Shown here: piece by piece, positions 26,679-36,490 of the stretch | How the letters are laid out: every line of letters starts with the position of its first letter | How positions within the stretch are numbered: the first letter of the stretch is position 1 | Origin: Pseudomonas prosekii | GTDB taxonomy: Bacteria > Pseudomonadota > Gammaproteobacteria > Pseudomonadales > Pseudomonadaceae | Length of the DNA: 64,000 nucleotides | Reading direction: 5' to 3' | Assembly: GCF_900105155.1 (NCBI RefSeq) | Contig: NZ_LT629762.1 | Span: forward strand, 3,532,501-3,596,500 | Program-made: the position numbers and the translations under genes | The notes under the pieces: generated by a model | Seen by the model: only the letters and a program-made list of their open reading frames with translations | Told to the model about the DNA's origin: nothing | Databases searched by the model: none

Positions 26679-27092
26679 ATGTTGCAACCAAAGCGTACGA
26701 AGTTCCGCAAGCAGATGACAGGCCACAACCGTGGTCTGGCACAGCGCGGTAGCAAAGTCAGCTTCGGCGAGTTCGCGCTGAAGTCTGTAGCTCGTGGTCG
26801 TCTCACCGCTCGTCAGATCGAGTCAGCGCGTCGTGCACTGACCCGTCACGTTAAACGTGGCGGCAAGATCTGGATCCGTGTATTCCCGGACAAGCCTATT
26901 TCCAAGAAGCCACTCGAAGTTCGGATGGGTAAAGGTAAGGGTAGTGTGGAGTACTGGGTTGCCCAGATTCAGCCAGGCAAAGTCCTGTATGAAATCGAGG
27001 GCGTTTCTGAAGAGCTGGCGCGTGAGGCTTTTGCCCTGGCTGCTGCAAAGCTGCCGCTCGCCACCGCCTTTGTTAAACGGACGGTGATGTGA
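26679..27092 (+). CDS. rplP: 50S ribosomal protein L16
   Basis: 137 residues, binds near the A-site tRNA elbow. [19 protein letters not shown] and [23 protein letters not shown] are diagnostic. The last base of its stop codon is the first base of the rpmC start (TGATG). Confidence 0.99.
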   Translation: MLQPKRTKFRKQMTGHNRGLAQRGSKVSFGEFALKSVARGRLTARQIESARRALTRHVKRGGKIWIRVFPDKPISKKPLEVRMGKGKGSVEYWVAQIQPGKVLYEIEGVSEELAREAFALAAAKLPLATAFVKRTVM

Positions 27093-27283
27093 TGAAAGCG
27101 AACGAACTTCGTGAAAAAGACGCGCCGCAGCTTAACGAGCAACTGCTCGGCCTGCTGCGCGACCAGTTCAATCTGCGCATGCAGAAAGCAACTGGCCAGT
27201 TGGGGCAGTCTCACCTGCTCCGGCAAGTTAAGCGTGACATCGCTCGCGTGAAGACTGTGCTCAAACAGCAGGCAGGTAAGTAA
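27092..27283 (+). CDS. rpmC: 50S ribosomal protein L29
   Basis: 63 residues, small helical protein at the tunnel exit next to L23. Start ATG 27092 is chosen ([17 protein letters not shown]); a GTG one codon earlier is also in frame. Two bases separate it from rpsQ. Confidence 0.98.
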   Translation: MKANELREKDAPQLNEQLLGLLRDQFNLRMQKATGQLGQSHLLRQVKRDIARVKTVLKQQAGK

Positions 27284-27285
27284 TC

Positions 27286-27552
27286 ATGGCTGAAGCCGAA
27301 AAAACCGTCCGTACGCTGACTGGCCGTGTTGTCAGCGACAAAATGGACAAGACCATCACCGTTCTGATCGAGCGTCGCGTTAAGCACCCGATCTACGGTA
27401 AATACGTTAAGCGTTCGACTAAGCTGCACGCGCACGACGAAACCAATCAGTGCCACATCGGCGACAAAGTCACTATTCGTGAAACTCGTCCTTTGGCCAA
27501 GACTAAGTCTTGGGCGCTGGTTGATGTTCTCGAACGCGCTGTGGAAGTCTAA
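27286..27552 (+). CDS. rpsQ: 30S ribosomal protein S17
   Basis: 88 residues, OB-fold primary binder of 16S r[21 protein letters not shown] and [20 protein letters not shown] are typical. Last gene of the S10 set before rplN. Confidence 0.99.
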   Translation: MAEAEKTVRTLTGRVVSDKMDKTITVLIERRVKHPIYGKYVKRSTKLHAHDETNQCHIGDKVTIRETRPLAKTKSWALVDVLERAVEV

Positions 27553-27575
27553 GGACTAGGGGTCGGAGAAATTAT

Positions 27576-27944
27576 ATGATTCAGACTCAATCCATGCTCG
27601 ATGTGGCCGATAACAGCGGCGCACGCCGCGTTATGTGCATCAAGGTGCTGGGTGGCTCCCATCGTCGTTACGCTGGTATCGGTGACATCATCAAAGTTAC
27701 CGTCAAGGAAGCAATTCCTCGCGGTAAAGTGAAAAAAGGCCAAGTGATGACTGCTGTTGTAGTCCGCACTCGTCACGGCGTACGTCGTGCTGATGGCTCC
27801 ATTATCCGCTTTGATGGCAACGCTGCTGTTCTTCTGAACAACAAGCAAGAGCCGATCGGCACCCGTATCTTTGGGCCAGTGACCCGTGAACTTCGTACTG
27901 AGAAGTTCATGAAGATCGTCTCGCTCGCCCCAGAAGTGCTGTAA
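27576..27944 (+). CDS. rplN: 50S ribosomal protein L14
   Basis: 122 residues, forms intersubunit bridges at the factor-binding side. [27 protein letters not shown] is the family N-terminus. First gene of the spc set; no promoter or terminator is evident in the 23-base gap from rpsQ, so S10 and spc genes are probably one transcript here. Confidence 0.99.
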   Translation: MIQTQSMLDVADNSGARRVMCIKVLGGSHRRYAGIGDIIKVTVKEAIPRGKVKKGQVMTAVVVRTRHGVRRADGSIIRFDGNAAVLLNNKQEPIGTRIFGPVTRELRTEKFMKIVSLAPEVL

Positions 27945-27955
27945 GGAGATCCGAC

Positions 27956-28270
27956 ATGCAAAAGATTCGTCGTGACGACGAGATCATCGTGATCGCCGGC
28001 AAAGACAAAGGTAAGCGCGGTAAGGTGCTTAAGGTTCTCGCTAATAACCGTCTGGTTATCGGCGGTCTGAACCTGGTCAAGCGTCATACCAAGCCTAACC
28101 CGATGTCGGGCGTACAAGGCGGTATCGTCGAAAAAGAAGCTCCACTGGACGCTTCTAACGTCGCCATTTTCAACGGCGAAACCAACAAGGCTGATCGCGT
28201 TGGTTTCAAAGTAGAAGACGGCAAGAAAATTCGTGTCTTCAAGTCGACCCAAAAAGCGGTTGATGCTTGA
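27956..28270 (+). CDS. rplX: 50S ribosomal protein L24
   Basis: 104 residues, assembly initiator with a KOW motif ([18 protein letters not shown]). The conserved [24 protein letters not shown] follows. Confidence 0.99.
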   Translation: MQKIRRDDEIIVIAGKDKGKRGKVLKVLANNRLVIGGLNLVKRHTKPNPMSGVQGGIVEKEAPLDASNVAIFNGETNKADRVGFKVEDGKKIRVFKSTQKAVDA

Positions 28271-28290
28271 ACACTGCTAGGTAGAAGACC

Positions 28291-28830
28291 ATGGCACGAC
28301 TAAAAGAGATTTACTGGAAGGAAATCGCACCGAAACTTAAGGAAGAACTTAAGCTTTCGAACGTGATGGAAGTTCCACGCGTTACCAAAATCACCCTGAA
28401 CATGGGTCTGGGCGAAGCGGTCGGTGACAAAAAAGTCATCGAGCACGCTGTTGCCGACCTGGAAAAGATCACCGGTCAGAAAGTCGTTGTGACTTACGCT
28501 CGGAAATCCATCGCTGGCTTTAAAGTCCGTGAAGGTTGGCCGATCGGCGTCAAAGTGACCCTGCGCCGTGAGCGTATGTACGAATTCCTGGATCGTCTGC
28601 TGTCGATCTCCCTGCCTCGGGTCCGCGACTTCCGCGGCCTGAATGCCAAGTCCTTCGATGGTCGTGGTAACTACAGCATGGGCGTTAAAGAGCAGATCAT
28701 CTTCCCGGAAATCGACTACGACAAGATCGATGCTCTCCGCGGTCTGGACATTACCCTGACCACCACTGCCAAGAACGATGATGAAGGTCGCGCCCTGTTG
28801 CGTGCTTTCAAATTCCCGTTCCGCAACTGA
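28291..28830 (+). CDS. rplE: 50S ribosomal protein L5
   Basis: 179 residues, binds 5S rRNA in the central protuberance. [19 protein letters not shown] and [20 protein letters not shown] are diagnostic. In E. coli the S8 repressor binds the mRNA around the rplE start; I could not confirm an equivalent structure here. Confidence 0.99.
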   Translation: MARLKEIYWKEIAPKLKEELKLSNVMEVPRVTKITLNMGLGEAVGDKKVIEHAVADLEKITGQKVVVTYARKSIAGFKVREGWPIGVKVTLRRERMYEFLDRLLSISLPRVRDFRGLNAKSFDGRGNYSMGVKEQIIFPEIDYDKIDALRGLDITLTTTAKNDDEGRALLRAFKFPFRN

Positions 28831-28843
28831 TTGGAGTAGGAAA

Positions 28844-29149
28844 ATGGCCAAGATGAGCATGAAAAACCGCGAGCTGAAGCGTCAGCTCACGGTTGCCAAG
28901 TACGCCAAAAAGCGTGCAGCACTGAAAGCTATCATCGTTGATCTGAACGCAAGTCCAGAAGCGCGTTGGGAAGCTACAGTAGCTCTGCAGAAGCAGCCAC
29001 GTGACGCAAGCGCCTCGCGCATGCGTAACCGCTGCCGCCTGACCGGTCGTCCACACGGCGTTTACCGCAAGTTCGGCCTCGGCCGTAACAAATTGCGTGA
29101 AGCTGCAATGCGTGGTGACGTACCTGGTCTGGTTAAAGCCAGCTGGTAA
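28844..29149 (+). CDS. rpsN: 30S ribosomal protein S14, zinc-free long form
   Basis: 101 residues, the long form without the CxxC zinc pairs (a single Cys in [13 protein letters not shown]). [13 protein letters not shown] is the start; the open frame upstream overlaps rplE. It is followed by a 208-base gap that holds a terminator-like hairpin and a promoter, unlike the tight spacing elsewhere in the cluster. Confidence 0.99.
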   Translation: MAKMSMKNRELKRQLTVAKYAKKRAALKAIIVDLNASPEARWEATVALQKQPRDASASRMRNRCRLTGRPHGVYRKFGLGRNKLREAAMRGDVPGLVKASW

Positions 29150-29210
29150 GCACTATCAAAGTCTCGGCGTTCGGTTTCGCAAGATACTGACCGCCGGTGA
29201 CCTAGAACTT

Positions 29211-29238
29211 GAATCAAGCCCCTTTTGGGGCTTGATTC
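29211..29238 (+). terminator. Perfect hairpin inside the spc operon, between rpsN and rpsH
   Basis: A 12-bp perfect stem gaatcaagcccc / ggggcttgattc has a TTTT loop and is followed by attt. It would end or attenuate the transcript after rpsN. Its right arm contains the -35 of the next promoter. Confidence 0.75.
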
Positions 29239-29260
29239 ATTTGTGGGGTGTGTCTAGAAT
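29232..29260 (+). promoter_or_regulatory. Sigma-70-like promoter ahead of rpsH
   Basis: -35 TTGATT (29232-29237), 17-base spacer, -10 TAGAAT (29255-29260). The leader to rpsH would be about 90 bases and includes the T-rich runs near 29283 and 29330. Confidence 0.7.
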
Positions 29261-29357
29261 ACCCGGCTCGCCTGAGCCCGTGCTTTTTTCGCGCGGAGGT
29301 TCTCGGCGAAGGTAGTAGCCGCAAGGCTTATTTTTTTGTATTAGGAGCGCCTAGCCC

Positions 29358-29750
29358 ATGAGTATGCAGGACCCGTTAGCGGACATGCTAACTCGAATCC
29401 GTAATGCCCAGATGGCTGAAAAGTCCGTCGTAAGCATGCCATCTTCTACGTTGAAGGTAGCTGTTGCCAAAGTCCTGAAGGACGAAGGTTACATTGCGGG
29501 TTATCAGATCAGCAGCGAAACAAAACCACTGCTGTCTATCGAGCTGAAATACTTCGAAGGCCGTCCGGTTATCGAAGAAGTGAAGCGCGTTAGCCGTCCA
29601 GGCCTGCGTCAGTACAAGTCCGTCGATGATTTGCCAAAAGTTCGTGGCGGTCTCGGTGTGTCTATCGTCTCCACCAACAAAGGTGTGATGACGGATCGTG
29701 CTGCGCGCGCTGCCGGTGTCGGCGGCGAAGTTCTTTGCACTGTGTTCTAA
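29358..29750 (+). CDS. rpsH: 30S ribosomal protein S8
   Basis: 130 residues, key 16S rRNA binder of the platform and, in E. coli, the translational repressor of the spc operon. [18 protein letters not shown] start and the C-terminal [21 protein letters not shown] are conserved. Here it is the first gene after an internal promoter, so its synthesis may be set separately from rplN-rpsN. Confidence 0.99.
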   Translation: MSMQDPLADMLTRIRNAQMAEKSVVSMPSSTLKVAVAKVLKDEGYIAGYQISSETKPLLSIELKYFEGRPVIEEVKRVSRPGLRQYKSVDDLPKVRGGLGVSIVSTNKGVMTDRAARAAGVGGEVLCTVF

Positions 29751-29762
29751 GGGGGGATAAGC

Positions 29763-30296
29763 ATGTCACGCGTCGCTAAGAACCCCGTTAAGCTGCCGGC
29801 CGGTGTCGAAGTAAAATTCGCAGGCCAACAGCTTTCGGTGAAGGGTGCCAAGGGCACTCTCGAACTGAACATCCATTCGTCCGTTGAGATTGTTGAAGAA
29901 GCTGGTGAGCTGCGTTTCGCTGCTCGCAATGGCGATCAACAAACTCGCGCAATGGCTGGTACCACTCGTGCGTTGGTAAACAACATGGTCCAAGGCGTAA
30001 GCCAAGGCTTCGAGCGCAAGCTCCAGCTGGTCGGTGTTGGTTACAAAGCGCAAGCAAAAGGCACAGTGCTGAACCTGGCTCTTGGCTTCTCGCACCCAGT
30101 GGATTATGAACTGCCGGAAGGCATCACCGCTGAGACTCCTAGCCAGACCGATATCCTGATCAAGGGCATCGATAAGCAGCTGGTAGGTCAAGTGGCCGCC
30201 GAGATCCGCGACTTCCGTCCACCAGAGCCGTACAAAGGCAAAGGTGTGCGCTACGCGGACGAAGTCGTCCGTCGTAAAGAAGCCAAGAAGAAGTAG
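29763..30296 (+). CDS. rplF: 50S ribosomal protein L6
   Basis: 177 residues, two repeated alpha/beta domains near the sarcin-ricin loop. [17 protein letters not shown] and the C-terminal [13 protein letters not shown] are family signatures. 12 bases after rpsH. Confidence 0.99.
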   Translation: MSRVAKNPVKLPAGVEVKFAGQQLSVKGAKGTLELNIHSSVEIVEEAGELRFAARNGDQQTRAMAGTTRALVNNMVQGVSQGFERKLQLVGVGYKAQAKGTVLNLALGFSHPVDYELPEGITAETPSQTDILIKGIDKQLVGQVAAEIRDFRPPEPYKGKGVRYADEVVRRKEAKKK

Positions 30297-30306
30297 GGCA
30301 TAGCAA

Positions 30307-30657
30307 ATGACCGACAAAAAAGTTACTCGACTGCGTCGCGCTCGCAAAGCACGCCTGAAAATGCACGAACTCGAAGTCGTGCGTCTCTGCGTGTTCCGCT
30401 CGTCGCAGCACATCTACGCCCAGGTCATTTCGGCCGACGGCAACAAAGTCCTGGCATCTGCCTCGACTTTGGATAAAGAACTGCGTGATGGCGCCACTGG
30501 CAACATCGACGCGGCCACTAAGGTTGGCCAGCTGGTCGCTACGCGTGCAAAAGCCGCTGGCGTCTCGCAGGTGGCTTTCGACCGCTCTGGCTTCAAGTAC
30601 CATGGCCGCGTCAAGGCGCTGGCTGATGCTGCTCGTGAAGCTGGGCTGGAGTTCTAA
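30307..30657 (+). CDS. rplR: 50S ribosomal protein L18
   Basis: 116 residues, binds 5S rRNA with L5 and L25. The basic N-terminus ([16 protein letters not shown]) and C-terminal [26 protein letters not shown] are typical. Three bases separate it from rpsE. Confidence 0.99.
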   Translation: MTDKKVTRLRRARKARLKMHELEVVRLCVFRSSQHIYAQVISADGNKVLASASTLDKELRDGATGNIDAATKVGQLVATRAKAAGVSQVAFDRSGFKYHGRVKALADAAREAGLEF

Positions 30658-30660
30658 GTT

Positions 30661-31161
30661 ATGTCAAATAACGACCAAAAGCGCGACGAAGGCTACATTG
30701 AGAAGCTGGTTCAAGTTAATCGCGTAGCCAAAACCGTTAAAGGCGGCCGTATCTTCACTTTCACCGCGTTGACCGTGGTTGGTGATGGTAAAGGGCGTGT
30801 TGGCTTCGGCCGTGGCAAGTCACGTGAAGTGCCTGCTGCGATCCAGAAGGCAATGGAAGCTGCTCGTCGCAACATGATCCAAGTTGATCTGAACGGCACC
30901 ACTCTGCAGTACGCAATGAAGTCCGGTCACGGCGCTTCGAAGGTGTACATGCAGCCTGCTTCTGAAGGTACCGGTATCATCGCTGGCGGCGCTATGCGTG
31001 CTGTCCTCGAAGTTGCTGGCGTTCAGAACGTTCTGGCCAAGTGCTACGGCTCGACTAACCCGGTAAACGTGGTTCACGCCACTTTCAAAGGTTTGAAAGC
31101 TATGCAGTCTCCTGAATCCATTGCCGCCAAGCGTGGCAAAAGCGTCAAGGAGATCTTCTGA
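30661..31161 (+). CDS. rpsE: 30S ribosomal protein S5
   Basis: 166 residues, translational-accuracy protein. [23 protein letters not shown] is the S5 core motif. The spectinomycin-associated loop [11 protein letters not shown] (about residues 21-31) has no deletion. Confidence 0.99.
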   Translation: MSNNDQKRDEGYIEKLVQVNRVAKTVKGGRIFTFTALTVVGDGKGRVGFGRGKSREVPAAIQKAMEAARRNMIQVDLNGTTLQYAMKSGHGASKVYMQPASEGTGIIAGGAMRAVLEVAGVQNVLAKCYGSTNPVNVVHATFKGLKAMQSPESIAAKRGKSVKEIF

Positions 31162-31163
31162 TC

Positions 31164-31340
31164 ATGGCTACCGTAAAAGTTACGCTGATCAAAAGCATGA
31201 CCGGCCGCATCCCTAACCACAAATTGTGCGTTAAGGGTTTGGGTCTGCGTCGCATCGGTCACACTGTAGAAGTACTTGATACTCCCGAGAATCGCGGGAT
31301 GATCAACAAGGCTTACTACATGCTGCGTGTCGAGGGTTAA
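31164..31340 (+). CDS. rpmD: 50S ribosomal protein L30
   Basis: 58 residues. The protein reads [15 protein letters not shown] and has the family motif [21 protein letters not shown]. It lies between rpsE and rplO with gaps of 2 and 3 bases. Confidence 0.98.
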   Translation: MATVKVTLIKSMTGRIPNHKLCVKGLGLRRIGHTVEVLDTPENRGMINKAYYMLRVEG

Positions 31341-31343
31341 TCG

Positions 31344-31781
31344 ATGAAACTCAATGATCTGAGTCCAGCGCCGGGTTCCCGTCGCGAAAAGCATCGTCCG
31401 GGCCGTGGTATCGGTAGTGGTTTGGGCAAGACCGGTGGCCGTGGCCACAAAGGTCAGTCCTCCCGCTCCGGTGGCACCATCGCACCAGGCTTTGAAGGCG
31501 GTCAACAGCCGCTGCATCGTCGTCTGCCGAAGTTCGGTTTCGTTTCCCTGAAAGCCATGGATCGCGCAGAAGTGCGTTTGTCCGAGCTGGCCAAAGTGGA
31601 AGGCGACATCGTTACCGTGCAGTCCCTGAAAGATGCCAACGTAATTAACGTCAACGTACAGCGTGTGAAAATCATGTTGTCCGGCGAAGTTACTCGCGCT
31701 GTCACCATCGGAAAGGGAATCGGCGCCACCAAAGGTGCGCGTTCGGCTATCGAAGCAGCTGGCGGCAAGTTCGAGGAATAA
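31344..31781 (+). CDS. rplO: 50S ribosomal protein L15
   Basis: 145 residues, late-assembly protein. The glycine-rich [19 protein letters not shown] near residue 20-40 is diagnostic. Its stop codon is directly followed by the secY start codon. Confidence 0.99.
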   Translation: MKLNDLSPAPGSRREKHRPGRGIGSGLGKTGGRGHKGQSSRSGGTIAPGFEGGQQPLHRRLPKFGFVSLKAMDRAEVRLSELAKVEGDIVTVQSLKDANVINVNVQRVKIMLSGEVTRAVTIGKGIGATKGARSAIEAAGGKFEE

Positions 31782-33110
31782 ATGGCTAAGCAAGGTGCTC
31801 TCTCTGCGCTCGGCAAAGGCGGTATGTCTGAACTCTGGGCTCGTCTGCGTTTTCTGTTCCTGGCGATTATCGTCTACCGAATAGGCGCACACATCCCGGT
31901 TCCAGGTATTAACCCGGACCGACTCGCGGACCTGTTTCGACAGAATGAGGGGACCATTCTTAGCTTGTTCAACATGTTTTCCGGCGGCGCGCTGGAACGG
32001 ATGAGCATCTTTGCACTGGGGATCATGCCGTACATTTCGGCATCGATCATCATGCAACTGATGACCGCCGTCAGCCCGCAGCTGGAACAGTTGAAGAAGG
32101 AAGGTGAAGCTGGCCGTCGCAAGATAAGCCAGTACACCCGCTACGGCACTGTCATCCTCGCTCTCGTTCAGGCTATTGGCATGTCCATAGGTCTGGCGGG
32201 GCAGGGTGTTGCGTTCAATGGTGACTTTGGCTTCCATTTCGTCGCGGTATCCACTTTTGTGGCTGGTGCGATGTTCATGATGTGGCTGGGTGAGCAGATT
32301 ACTGAGCGTGGTGTTGGCAACGGTATCTCGATGTTGATTTTTTCGGGTATCGTCGCCGGTCTTCCGAGAGCGATCGGGCAGTCTTTCGAGTCTGCACGTC
32401 AGGGCGATATCAACATCTTCGCTTTGGTAGCCATCGGTTTGCTGGCAGTAGCGATTATCGGTTTCGTGGTGTTCATTGAGCGTGGTCAGCGTCGTATTGC
32501 TGTTCACTACGCCAAGCGTCAGCAGGGCCGTAAGGTTTTTGCTGCGCAGACTAGCCACTTGCCGCTGAAAGTGAACATGGCCGGTGTTATTCCGGCTATT
32601 TTCGCGAGCAGCATTTTGCTGTTTCCGGCTTCGTTGGGTGCCTGGTTTGGTCAGTCTGAAGGTATGGGCTGGTTGCAGGACATCTCGCAGTCGATCGCTC
32701 CTGGTCAGCCGTTGAATATTCTGCTGTTTAGTGCAGGGATTATTTTCTTCTGCTTCTTCTATACGGCGTTGATGTTCAATCCGAAAGACGTAGCGGAAAA
32801 CCTGAAGAAGTCCGGTGCCTTTATTCCGGGCATCCGTCCAGGCGAGCAGTCTGCGCGCTACATTGATGGCGTTCTGACTCGTTTGACCATGTTCGGTGCT
32901 CTTTACATGACGGCCGTGTGCCTGCTGCCCCAGTTCCTGGTGGTTGCAGCAAACGTACCGTTCTACCTTGGCGGGACCTCGTTGCTGATCGTCGTCGTGG
33001 TTGTGATGGACTTCATGTCCCAAGTACAATCGCACCTCGTTTCGCACCAGTACGAATCCCTGATGAAGAAAGCCAACCTGAAGGGTTACGGCAGCGGCAT
33101 GTTGCGCTGA
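31782..33110 (+). CDS. secY: Preprotein translocase subunit SecY
   Basis: 442 residues with ten transmembrane helices, the protein-conducting channel of the inner membrane. The plug-region start [14 protein letters not shown], the motif ISASIIMQL, and the cytosolic loop [15 protein letters not shown] are typical. It works with SecE (6013-6381). No RBS space is available upstream, so translation is coupled to rplO. Confidence 0.99.
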   Translation: MAKQGALSALGKGGMSELWARLRFLFLAIIVYRIGAHIPVPGINPDRLADLFRQNEGTILSLFNMFSGGALERMSIFALGIMPYISASIIMQLMTAVSPQLEQLKKEGEAGRRKISQYTRYGTVILALVQAIGMSIGLAGQGVAFNGDFGFHFVAVSTFVAGAMFMMWLGEQITERGVGNGISMLIFSGIVAGLPRAIGQSFESARQGDINIFALVAIGLLAVAIIGFVVFIERGQRRIAVHYAKRQQGRKVFAAQTSHLPLKVNMAGVIPAIFASSILLFPASLGAWFGQSEGMGWLQDISQSIAPGQPLNILLFSAGIIFFCFFYTALMFNPKDVAENLKKSGAFIPGIRPGEQSARYIDGVLTRLTMFGALYMTAVCLLPQFLVVAANVPFYLGGTSLLIVVVVVMDFMSQVQSHLVSHQYESLMKKANLKGYGSGMLR

Positions 33111-33137
33111 GTACCCATAAGGTTCGAGGAGTTGGTG

Positions 33138-33254
33138 ATGAAAGTTCGTGCATCGGTGAAAAAGCTGTGCCGTAACTGCAAGATTATTCGCCGCGAAGGT
33201 GTTGTTCGAGTAATTTGCAGCGCGGAACCGCGTCACAAACAGCGCCAAGGCTGA
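33138..33254 (+). CDS. rpmJ: 50S ribosomal protein L36, zinc-binding form
   Basis: 38 residues ([15 protein letters not shown]...), the shortest gene in the cluster. Cys11, Cys14, Cys27 and His33 form the zinc ribbon of the C+ form. It ends the spc operon, 27 bases after secY, and is followed by a hairpin and the alpha-operon promoter. Confidence 0.98.
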
Positions 33255-33272
33255 GTGTGATTGTGCTTCAAG

Positions 33273-33296
33273 CCCGGTAGCTAGTGCGCTACCGGG
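33273..33296 (+). terminator. Hairpin ending the spc operon
   Basis: Stem cccggtagc / gctaccggg followed by ttgattatttgttatt. The first bases of that tail are also the -35 of the next promoter. Confidence 0.75.
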
Positions 33297-33325
33297 TTGA
33301 TTATTTGTTATTACAGCGATATTAT
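33297..33325 (+). promoter_or_regulatory. Sigma-70-like promoter of the alpha operon
   Basis: -35 TTGATT (33297-33302), 17-base spacer, -10 TATTAT (33320-33325), directly after the spc hairpin. The leader to rpsM is about 53 bases. Confidence 0.75.
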
Positions 33326-33384
33326 CTCGCGCCCTATTTCTTGGCTTCCGGGGCGTAGGTAGCTGTCAATTGGAGTCCCACTGA

Positions 33385-33741
33385 ATGGCCCGTATTGCAG
33401 GCGTTAACATTCCAGATAACAAGCATACTGTTATCTCGCTGACCTACATCTATGGTGTTGGTCGCACTACTGCACAGAAGATCTGTGCAGTGACTGGGGT
33501 AAACCCAGCAGCAAAGATCAAAGATCTGAGCGACGAGCAGATTGAACAGCTGCGTGGCGAAGTGGCGAAGTTCACCACTGAAGGTGACCTGCGTCGCGAA
33601 ATCAACATGAAAATCAAGCGTTTGATGGACCTCGGTTGCTATCGCGGTCTGCGTCATCGTCGTGGTCTTCCAGTACGCGGTCAGCGTACCAAGACTAACG
33701 CGCGTACCCGTAAAGGTCCGCGTAAGCCGATCCGCAAGTAA
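33385..33741 (+). CDS. rpsM: 30S ribosomal protein S13
   Basis: 118 residues, contacts P-site tRNA and L5. [26 protein letters not shown] and the basic tail [18 protein letters not shown] are conserved. First gene of the alpha operon. Confidence 0.99.
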   Translation: MARIAGVNIPDNKHTVISLTYIYGVGRTTAQKICAVTGVNPAAKIKDLSDEQIEQLRGEVAKFTTEGDLRREINMKIKRLMDLGCYRGLRHRRGLPVRGQRTKTNARTRKGPRKPIRK

Positions 33742-33771
33742 TCGCCCCAGCGAATCGACAGGAAAATTATC

Positions 33772-34161
33772 ATGGCAAAACCTGCTGCTCGTCCTCGTAA
33801 AAAAGTTAAAAAGACAGTGGTTGATGGCATCGCCCACATCCATGCTTCTTTTAACAACACAATCGTGACCATTACCGACCGTCAAGGTAACGCGCTTTCT
33901 TGGGCTACCTCCGGTGGTTCGGGTTTCCGCGGTTCCCGCAAGTCCACCCCGTTTGCTGCTCAAGTAGCTGCTGAACGTGCTGGTCAAGCTGCGCTGGAAT
34001 ACGGCCTGAAAAACCTCGACGTTAACGTCAAAGGTCCAGGTCCAGGTCGTGAGTCTGCTGTCCGTGCTTTGAACGGCTGTGGCTATAAGATCGCCAGCAT
34101 CACCGACGTGACGCCAATCCCGCACAACGGGTGCCGTCCGCCGAAGAAGCGCCGCGTGTAA
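33772..34161 (+). CDS. rpsK: 30S ribosomal protein S11
   Basis: 129 residues, platform protein near the E site. [28 protein letters not shown] and the ending [13 protein letters not shown] are diagnostic. Confidence 0.99.
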   Translation: MAKPAARPRKKVKKTVVDGIAHIHASFNNTIVTITDRQGNALSWATSGGSGFRGSRKSTPFAAQVAAERAGQAALEYGLKNLDVNVKGPGPGRESAVRALNGCGYKIASITDVTPIPHNGCRPPKKRRV

Positions 34162-34179
34162 TCCAGGAGATTGTAAAGA

Positions 34180-34800
34180 ATGGCTCGTTACATTGGTCCA
34201 AAATGCAAACTCGCTCGTCGCGAAGGCACCGATCTCTTCCTGAAGAGCGGCGTGCGCGCGATCGAATCGAAGTGCAACATCGAAGCAGCACCTGGTATCC
34301 ACGGCCAACGCCGCGGTCGCCAGTCCGATTACGGCACCCAACTGCGTGAAAAGCAGAAGGTCCGTCGTATCTACGGCGTTCTCGAGCGTCAATTCAGCGG
34401 CTACTACAAAGAAGCTGCTGGCAAGAAAGGTGCAACTGGCGAAAACCTGTTGCAACTGCTCGAATGCCGTCTGGACAACGTTGTATACCGTATGGGTTTT
34501 GGCTCTACTCGTGCCGAATCCCGTCAGCTGGTATCGCACAAATCCGTAAGCGTTAACGGTCAGACCGTAAACGTGCCGTCGTACCAGGTTCGTGCTGGTG
34601 ACGTGGTAGCGATTCGCGAGAAAGCAAAGAACCAACTTCGCATTGTCCAAGCTCTCGATCTGTGTGCCCAACGTGGCCGCGTAGAATGGGTAGAAGTAGA
34701 CACTGAGAAGAAGTCGGGCGTTTTCAAGAACGTTCCTGCTCGCAGTGATCTGTCCGCCGACATCAACGAAAGCCTGATTGTCGAGCTCTACTCCAAGTAA
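34180..34800 (+). CDS. rpsD: 30S ribosomal protein S4
   Basis: 206 residues, 16S assembly initiator; in E. coli it represses the alpha operon through a pseudoknot at the rpsM start. The S4 RNA-binding motif ([27 protein letters not shown]...) is at residues about 95-155. The zinc-finger cysteines of some S4 proteins are absent. Confidence 0.99.
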   Translation: MARYIGPKCKLARREGTDLFLKSGVRAIESKCNIEAAPGIHGQRRGRQSDYGTQLREKQKVRRIYGVLERQFSGYYKEAAGKKGATGENLLQLLECRLDNVVYRMGFGSTRAESRQLVSHKSVSVNGQTVNVPSYQVRAGDVVAIREKAKNQLRIVQALDLCAQRGRVEWVEVDTEKKSGVFKNVPARSDLSADINESLIVELYSK

Positions 34801-34822
34801 GGGCTAGAAAATAGGTGCATCC

Positions 34823-35824
34823 ATGCAGATTTCGGTAAATGAGTTCCTGACACCCCGCCATATTGATGTGCAGGTTGTCAGTCCAACCCGCGCCAAGATC
34901 ACTCTCGAGCCTCTCGAGCGTGGTTTCGGCCACACCCTGGGCAACGCGCTGCGACGCATCCTGTTGTCCTCAATGCCCGGCTGCGCAGTAGTCGAGGCCG
35001 AGATTGACGGTGTGCTCCATGAGTACAGCGCCATCGAAGGTGTACAGGAAGACGTAATTGAAATCCTGTTGAACCTTAAAGGTCTGGCTATCAAGCTGCA
35101 CGGCCGTGACGAAGTTACGCTGACCTTGTCGAAGAAGGGTTCGGGGGTGGTTACCGCTGCCGATATTCAGCTGGATCATGATGTCGAGATCGTTAATCCC
35201 GATCACGTAATCGCTAACCTGGCGTCTAACGGCGCCCTGAACATGAAGCTCACCGTAGCTCGTGGTCGTGGTTATGAACCGGCAGACTCGCGTCAGAGCG
35301 ATGAAGACGAAAGCCGCAGCATTGGTCGTTTGCAGCTTGACTCTTCGTTCAGCCCGGTTCGCCGTATCGCATACGTGGTGGAAAACGCCCGTGTCGAGCA
35401 GCGTACTAACCTGGACAAGCTGGTTATTGATCTGGAAACCAACGGTACCCTGGATCCTGAAGAGGCTATCCGCCGCGCTGCAACCATTCTGCAACAGCAG
35501 TTGGCTGCGTTCGTCGATCTCAAAGGTGACAGTGAGCCAGTGGTTGTCGAGCAGGAAGACGAGATCGATCCGATCCTGCTTCGCCCGGTTGACGATCTGG
35601 AACTGACTGTACGTTCGGCTAACTGCCTTAAGGCGGAAAACATCTACTACATCGGTGACCTGATTCAGCGCACCGAAGTAGAGCTGTTGAAGACTCCGAA
35701 CCTTGGCAAGAAATCCTTGACTGAAATCAAGGACGTTCTGGCCTCCCGCGGTCTGTCCCTCGGCATGCGCCTCGACAACTGGCCGCCTGCAAGTCTTAAG
35801 AAGGACGACAAGGCGACTGCCTGA
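34823..35824 (+). CDS. rpoA: DNA-directed RNA polymerase subunit alpha
   Basis: 333 residues. The N-terminal domain (1-235) dimerizes and nucleates assembly ([26 protein letters not shown]). After a linker the C-terminal domain (about 250-320) binds UP elements and activators, with the helix-hairpin-helix [28 protein letters not shown]. It lies 22 bases after rpsD. Confidence 0.99.
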   Translation: MQISVNEFLTPRHIDVQVVSPTRAKITLEPLERGFGHTLGNALRRILLSSMPGCAVVEAEIDGVLHEYSAIEGVQEDVIEILLNLKGLAIKLHGRDEVTLTLSKKGSGVVTAADIQLDHDVEIVNPDHVIANLASNGALNMKLTVARGRGYEPADSRQSDEDESRSIGRLQLDSSFSPVRRIAYVVENARVEQRTNLDKLVIDLETNGTLDPEEAIRRAATILQQQLAAFVDLKGDSEPVVVEQEDEIDPILLRPVDDLELTVRSANCLKAENIYYIGDLIQRTEVELLKTPNLGKKSLTEIKDVLASRGLSLGMRLDNWPPASLKKDDKATA

Positions 35825-35866
35825 TCGTCGTAATCACCGAACGTTGTGTTTGGTAAGGAATGAACC

Positions 35867-36253
35867 ATGCGTCATCGTAAAAGTGGTCGTCACCTGAGCC
35901 GCACTAGCTCGCACCGCAAGGCCATGTTTCAAAACATGGCAGTGTCGCTGTTCGAGCACGAGCTGATCAAAACTACACTGCCGAAAGCTAAAGAACTGCG
36001 TCGCGTTGCTGAGCCGCTGATCACTTTGGCCAAGACAGACAGCCTGGCTAACCGCCGTCTGGCTTTCGACCGTACTCGTTCGAAAGCTATCGTTGGCAAG
36101 CTCTTCAACGACCTGGGCAAGCGTTACGCTACCCGTGAGGGTGGCTACCTGCGCATCCTCAAGTGCGGTTTCCGCACTGGCGACAACGCGCCTATGGCGT
36201 ACGTCGAGTTGGTTGATCGTCCAGTTGGCGGTGAAGCTGTATCCGCTGAGTAA
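35867..36253 (+). CDS. rplQ: 50S ribosomal protein L17
   Basis: 128 residues, tunnel-exit side protein. [25 protein letters not shown] is diagnostic. Last gene of the ribosomal superoperon, followed by a strong terminator. Confidence 0.99.
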   Translation: MRHRKSGRHLSRTSSHRKAMFQNMAVSLFEHELIKTTLPKAKELRRVAEPLITLAKTDSLANRRLAFDRTRSKAIVGKLFNDLGKRYATREGGYLRILKCGFRTGDNAPMAYVELVDRPVGGEAVSAE

Positions 36254-36273
36254 GACGTCAGTCTGAAACGAAG

Positions 36274-36298
36274 AACCGGGCCTAGTGCCCGGTTTTTT
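36274..36298 (+). terminator. Terminator of the alpha operon
   Basis: Stem aaccgggc / gcccggtt with a five-base loop and a TTTT tail, 21 bases after rplQ. Confidence 0.92.
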
Positions 36299-36395
36299 GT
36301 GTCTGTAAGAAATGCGCGGTTCGTACAAGCTTCCTTGCGGTCGATGCCATCACTATGTGCGCGGGATTGTTGTTAGTAATTTTCTATTGATCGAC

Positions 36396-36413
36396 ACAAA
36401 TTAATGAATTTGT
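36396..36413 (+). promoter_or_regulatory. AT-rich palindrome upstream of katA
   Basis: A perfect inverted repeat acaaatt-aatg-aatttgt lies 78 bases before the katA start. It could be a regulator site or part of a promoter. It does not match the four-part OxyR pattern by eye. No clear sigma-70 promoter was found in this 237-base gap. Confidence 0.35.
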
Positions 36414-36490
36414 AAGCAACCCGATCAGTGGTCAATACTCCTCCCACGCCGATTAGCCGGCAGTTCAAGACTGACTGAGGAAGAGATCGC

